A stretch of 64,000 bases of DNA from Streptomyces albireticuli (GTDB lineage Bacteria > Actinomycetota > Actinomycetes > Streptomycetales > Streptomycetaceae): NCBI RefSeq assembly GCF_021228125.1, contig NZ_JAJQQS010000003.1, positions 248,001 through 312,000 on the forward strand. Direction: 5' to 3'. Below, one piece after another: positions 60,407-64,000 of this stretch. Positions within the stretch are counted from its first letter, which is position 1. Each line of letters begins with the position of its first letter. The notes beneath the pieces were generated by a model. That model was not told where the DNA came from, ran no database searches, and saw only the letters and a list, made by a program, of their open reading frames with translations. The position numbers and the translations under genes are program-made.

Positions 60407-61915
60407 TCAGTGCCGGTGGGCGGCCTGCGCCTCCTGGATCTTCTTCCAGGACTTGGGCTGCGGGGTGGCCGCGAACGACTTCGCGGTCTTGGCGGGCTTG
60501 CCCGCCTTGCCGCCGGGGGCGGGCAGGCTGCCGGGCTTCGACGGGGTGAACAGCCAGGTGTCGAAGAGCGGGGCGAGCTTCTTGCCGGAGACCTTCTCGG
60601 CGTACTTCACGAAGTCCTGCACGGAGGCGTTGCCGAATTTGTTCTCGGTCGGCCACTGCTTGAGGATGGTGAAGAACGTCTTGTCGCCGACGGTGTTGCG
60701 CAGCGCCTGGAGCGCGACGGCGCCGCGGTTGTAGACGGCGCGGTCGAACTGCTTGTCGGCGCCCGGGTCGCCCGGCTTCACGGTCCAGAAGGCGTTGTCG
60801 GCCGGGACCGAGTCGTAGACGTACTGGGCGAGCTCCTGTGCGGTGCCCTCGCCCTCCTTCTCCGACCACAGCCACTGCGCGTAGGTCGCGAAGCCCTCGT
60901 TGACCCAGATGTCGCGCCAGTTCTTCACCGACACGCTGTCACCGAACCACTGGTGCGCCAGCTCGTGCACGACCAGTGAGGTGTTCGCGCCGTTGGCGAA
61001 GCCCGAGGGGCTGTAGAACGGGCGGGTCTGGGTCTCCAGCGCGTAGCCCGTCTTGACGTTGGGCACATAGCCGCCCAGCGCGTTGAAGGGGTACGGGCCG
61101 AAGACCGTGCTGCCCCAGTCGACGATCTCGGCGGAGCGCTCGATGCTGGCCTTGGCGGACGCGGCGTTGTCGCCCAGGTCCTTGCTGTAGGCGTTGACCA
61201 CCGGGAGGCCGTTGGCGGTGGTGTCCGTGGTGATGTCGAACTTGCCGACCGCCAGCGTGGTCAGATAGCTGGCCTGCGGCTTGGTGGAGCGCCAGTTGTA
61301 GCGCGTCCAGCCGAGCTTCGAGGACTGCGAGGCCAGGACGCCGTTGCTGATGGCCTGGACGTCGTCCGGCACCGAGACCGAGACGTCGTAGGTGGCCTTG
61401 TCGGTCGGGTGGTCGTTGCTCGGGAACCACCAGTACGCCGACTCGGGCTCCTGCGCCACGACAGCGCCGTCCGGCGTGCGGTTCCAGGCGGTGAAGCCGT
61501 CGATCTTCACCTGGGACGGGGTGCCGCTGTAGCGGACCACCACGCTGATCTGCTTGCCCTTCTCCAGCGGGGAGGACGGAGTGATCTCCAGCTCGTGGGC
61601 CCCGGTGGTGGCGTACGCCGCCTTCTTGCCGTTGATCAGCACCTCGCTCACATCGAGCGCGAAGTCGAGGTTGAAGCGGGACAGCTTCTGCGTGGTGGTG
61701 GCCAGCAGGGTCGCCGTGCCCTCCAGCTTGTCCGTCTTCGGCTGGTACTTCAGGCGAAGGTCGTAGTGGGAGACGTCGTAGCCGCCGTTCCCCGCGGTCG
61801 GGTAGTACGAGTCCCCGACACCCGGGGCCCCGGGCGTGGCGTCGGCCGCCGACGCAGGGATCGCCAGCAGCAGGCAGGCCGCGGCCGCGCTAGGAACGAT
61901 GAGTCTGTGTCGCAC
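60407..61915 (-). CDS. Secreted M1-family metallopeptidase
   Basis: A 502-residue exported gluzincin aminopeptidase. The signal peptide MRHRLIVPSAAAACLLLAIP ends at ASA-AD. The beta-rich N-terminal domain has SHYDLRLKYQPKTDKLEG and VKTGYALETQTRP, the position where GAMEN would sit in classic aminopeptidases; here it reads GYALETQ. The zinc motif is HELAHQWFGDSVSV with the third ligand Glu in VNEGFATYAQWLW. The C-terminal tail is Lys/Pro-rich, possibly for cell-wall interaction. The GTG at 61915 has GGAG 9-10 bases upstream. Confidence 0.9.
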   Translation of the reverse strand: MRHRLIVPSAAAACLLLAIPASAADATPGAPGVGDSYYPTAGNGGYDVSHYDLRLKYQPKTDKLEGTATLLATTTQKLSRFNLDFALDVSEVLINGKKAAYATTGAHELEITPSSPLEKGKQISVVVRYSGTPSQVKIDGFTAWNRTPDGAVVAQEPESAYWWFPSNDHPTDKATYDVSVSVPDDVQAISNGVLASQSSKLGWTRYNWRSTKPQASYLTTLAVGKFDITTDTTANGLPVVNAYSKDLGDNAASAKASIERSAEIVDWGSTVFGPYPFNALGGYVPNVKTGYALETQTRPFYSPSGFANGANTSLVVHELAHQWFGDSVSVKNWRDIWVNEGFATYAQWLWSEKEGEGTAQELAQYVYDSVPADNAFWTVKPGDPGADKQFDRAVYNRGAVALQALRNTVGDKTFFTILKQWPTENKFGNASVQDFVKYAEKVSGKKLAPLFDTWLFTPSKPGSLPAPGGKAGKPAKTAKSFAATPQPKSWKKIQEAQAAHRH

Positions 61916-62103
61916 GAGTCACTCCAACTCGTAGAGGAGAACGATCACTCGAAGCCTATGTACGCATCCCGGAGAGGGGAATGTCCATGGTGCATCCCGA
62001 CATGTGACCGACATGTGCCTGTCATCACGTGGGGCTCGGGCCGCCACGAGGGGCCTCTCCCGCCCCCTTCTGCCCGGTAGTTGGGCCGCGCTACCGTCCG
62101 GCC

Positions 62104-64000
62104 GTGCGTAGACACCCGCGGGACACCCGCATACCCTGGATCCCCCTCGTCGCGGCGGTGCTGGCCGCCCTGACGGCCGTCCTGCTGCCTCCGGTGGCGG
62201 GCCCGGCGACCGCCGCGACCGCGCAAAGCGGCTCGAACGGCATGAGTAGACCCGTCTATTCGTACGACCGGGCCGTCCGTGAATCCGTCTGGGTCGACAC
62301 CGGGGTCGACGGTGACGGCGACGGCCGCGCCGACCGCGTCGCCGTCGACATCGTCCGCCCCCGCGAGGCCGCCGAACAGGGCCGCCGTGTGCCGGTCATC
62401 ATGGACGCCAGCCCCTACTACTCCTGCTGCGGGCGGGGCAACGAGGGGCAGAAGAAGACCTACGACGCGCAGGGCGCCCCCGTACAGTTCCCCCTGTTCT
62501 ACGACAACTACTTCGTACCGCGCGGTTACGCGGTCGTCCTCGTCGACCTTGCCGGAACGAACCGTTCCGACGGCTGTGTCGACATCGGCGGCCGCTCCGA
62601 TGTCCAGTCCGCGAAGTCCGTCGTCGACTGGCTCAACGGCCGTGCCCGCGGCTACCGCACCCGAACCGGCCAGGACACCACCGAGGCGTCCTGGACCACC
62701 GGGGCCGTCGGCATGATCGGCAAGAGCTACGACGGCACCGTCGCCAACGGCGTCGCCGCCACCGGGGTCGAGGGCCTGAAGACCATCGTCCCGATCGGCG
62801 CGATCAGTTCCTGGTACGACTACTACTTCGCCAAGGGCGCCGCCCTCTACGACGGAGGCCCCGACGGCCTCGCCACCCGGGTCGAGAGCTCCGAGGCGCT
62901 GGCTCGCTGCAAGGCCGTCAAGCGCGCGCTGGCCGAAGGGGCGCCGCGCAACGGCGACCGGACGCCGCAGTGGGACGCCCGCGACTACGTCCCCGACGCC
63001 GGGAACGTCCGCGCCAGCGTCTTCGTCGTGCACGGCACGCAGGACCTCAACGTCCGCACCAAGCACTTCGGCCAGTGGTGGGACGCGCTCGCCGAGGAGG
63101 GCGTCGAGCGGAAGATCTGGCTCTCCCAGACCGGCCACGTCGACCCCTTCGACTTCCGCCGCGAGGCCTGGGTCCCCACCCTGCACCGCTGGTTCGACCA
63201 CTACCTCCTCGGCTACGACAACGGCGTGGACCGCGAACCGATGGCGGACATCGAGCGCGCCCCCGACCAGTGGTCCACCGACCGCGTCTGGCCGCCCAGC
63301 GGCACCCGGGCCACCGCCCTGCGGCCCGCCGAGGGCCCCGTGACCGGCGTCGGCACCCTCGGCCTCGCACCCGCGCCGCGCGGCGCCACGGCCGAGTTCA
63401 CCGACGACCCCAAGCTGAACGAGCACGACTGGGCCACCCACGTCGACGAGGCGACCCCGGGCAAGGCCGGCTTCGTCACCCCGCCGCTCACCCGTGACCT
63501 GCGGCTCTCCGGCTCCTCGCGCGTCGACCTGACCGTCACCCCTTCCACCGCCTCCGCCCACCTCTCCGCCGTCCTCGTCGACCTCGGCCCCGCCACCATC
63601 CGCGACTACGCGGCACGCGGCGAGGGCATCCTCACCCTCGACGAGCGCAGCTGCTGGGGCAGCGGCACCCCGCAGGACACCGGCTGCTTCAAGCGCACCG
63701 AGGCCGACAAGGAACAGGTCGGCCACACCGTCTTCAGCCGCGGCTGGGCCGACCTCGGCCACTACGCCGACCCCGCCCCCGGGCGCCCCCTCACCCCCGG
63801 CAAGCCCTACAAGATCACCCTCGACCTCGCCGCCACCGACCACGTCGTCCCCGCCGGCCACCGGCTCGCCCTGATCGTCGCCGGCACGGACGCGGGCCTC
63901 ATCGAGCCCGCCTCCACCACCCCGCGCCTCAAGGTGGACCTGCGCGGCACCACCGCCCGGCTGCCCCTCGTCGGCGGCTACGCCGCCTTCGCCCGCGCCA
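62104..64000 (+). CDS. Secreted X-Pro dipeptidyl-peptidase (S15), 3' end outside window
   Basis: An S15-family serine peptidase truncated by the right edge after 632 codons. The signal peptide MRRHPRDTRIPWIPLVAAVL ends near ATA-AT. The alpha/beta-hydrolase catalytic set is seen: nucleophile Ser in GMIGKSYDGT near residue 210, Asp in VFVVHGTQDLNV, His in LSQTGHVDPFDF. A later beta-sandwich (PPLTRDLRLSGSSRVDLTV) is the family's jelly-roll domain. The GTG at 62104 is the likely start. It cleaves X-Pro dipeptides from peptide N-termini outside the cell and is divergent from another secreted peptidase. Confidence 0.9.
   Translation, partial: MRRHPRDTRIPWIPLVAAVLAALTAVLLPPVAGPATAATAQSGSNGMSRPVYSYDRAVRESVWVDTGVDGDGDGRADRVAVDIVRPREAAEQGRRVPVIMDASPYYSCCGRGNEGQKKTYDAQGAPVQFPLFYDNYFVPRGYAVVLVDLAGTNRSDGCVDIGGRSDVQSAKSVVDWLNGRARGYRTRTGQDTTEASWTTGAVGMIGKSYDGTVANGVAATGVEGLKTIVPIGAISSWYDYYFAKGAALYDGGPDGLATRVESSEALARCKAVKRALAEGAPRNGDRTPQWDARDYVPDAGNVRASVFVVHGTQDLNVRTKHFGQWWDALAEEGVERKIWLSQTGHVDPFDFRREAWVPTLHRWFDHYLLGYDNGVDREPMADIERAPDQWSTDRVWPPSGTRATALRPAEGPVTGVGTLGLAPAPRGATAEFTDDPKLNEHDWATHVDEATPGKAGFVTPPLTRDLRLSGSSRVDLTVTPSTASAHLSAVLVDLGPATIRDYAARGEGILTLDERSCWGSGTPQDTGCFKRTEADKEQVGHTVFSRGWADLGHYADPAPGRPLTPGKPYKITLDLAATDHVVPAGHRLALIVAGTDAGLIEPASTTPRLKVDLRGTTARLPLVGGYAAFARA

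Overview
The window is about 73% G+C actinomycete chromosome, most likely Streptomyces or a close relative. The signs are GTG/TTG starts with GGAGG-type ribosome sites, several SARP regulators, an SsgA-like cell-division protein, luciferase-like oxidoreductases, a DUF2254 membrane protein, GC-rich hairpin terminators between convergent genes, and one TTA codon in a regulatory gene. No rRNA and no CRISPR array were seen. Both ends of the window cut a gene.

Layout. 1-3.9 kb: a SARP gene overlapping the start of a very large AfsR-type regulator that carries two successive SARP modules before its NB-ARC domain. 4.4-17.4 kb: chromosomal housekeeping and accessory genes: a small membrane protein, a secreted peptide, an acyl-CoA synthetase, a LysR regulator with a divergent BASS-type transporter, a secreted sialidase, a MarR/oxidoreductase divergent pair with twin operators, fdhD, an aldehyde dehydrogenase and a DUF2254 protein. 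Two tandem-repeat arrays (19 bp and 26 bp units) lie on either side of fdhD.

17.5-21.95 kb: a decayed prophage between two identical tRNA-Leu(GAG) genes. It keeps the two ends of an integrase gene, three broken tail genes, and two antisense genes for small secreted beta-trefoil lectins. A third secreted gene just outside (22.5-22.9 kb) has the same leader peptide and upstream palindrome but a peptidoglycan-binding-like mature part. An E. coli-like acyl carrier protein and a secreted glycine-rich protein follow.

24.9-43.1 kb: a gene set of the aromatic (type II) polyketide kind: ActVB-like flavin reductase, ActIV-like metallo-hydrolase, a two-component pair, SARP, SnoaL-like protein, ketoreductase, two luciferase-like oxidoreductases, two methyltransferases, TetR/MFS exporter pair, acyltransferase-3, NmrA protein, DoxX protein and an ActVA-ORF5-like flavin monooxygenase. 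ATGA overlaps couple many of these genes. There is no ketosynthase, chain-length factor, acyltransferase or NRPS gene in the window.

43.4-64 kb: a transporter, a divergent pyrophosphatase paralogue, an SsgA-like protein, an orphan histidine kinase, a Ycf48-like secreted protein, YciI, endonuclease V, a DHDPS-family aldolase, MmcQ/YjbR, a four-gene beta-oxidation block (CoA-transferase, acyl-CoA dehydrogenase, thiolase, FadB), a MerR regulator, a VOC protein, a secreted M1 peptidase and a truncated secreted S15 peptidase. Two MITE-like inverted-repeat elements lie at 47.4 and 52.0 kb.
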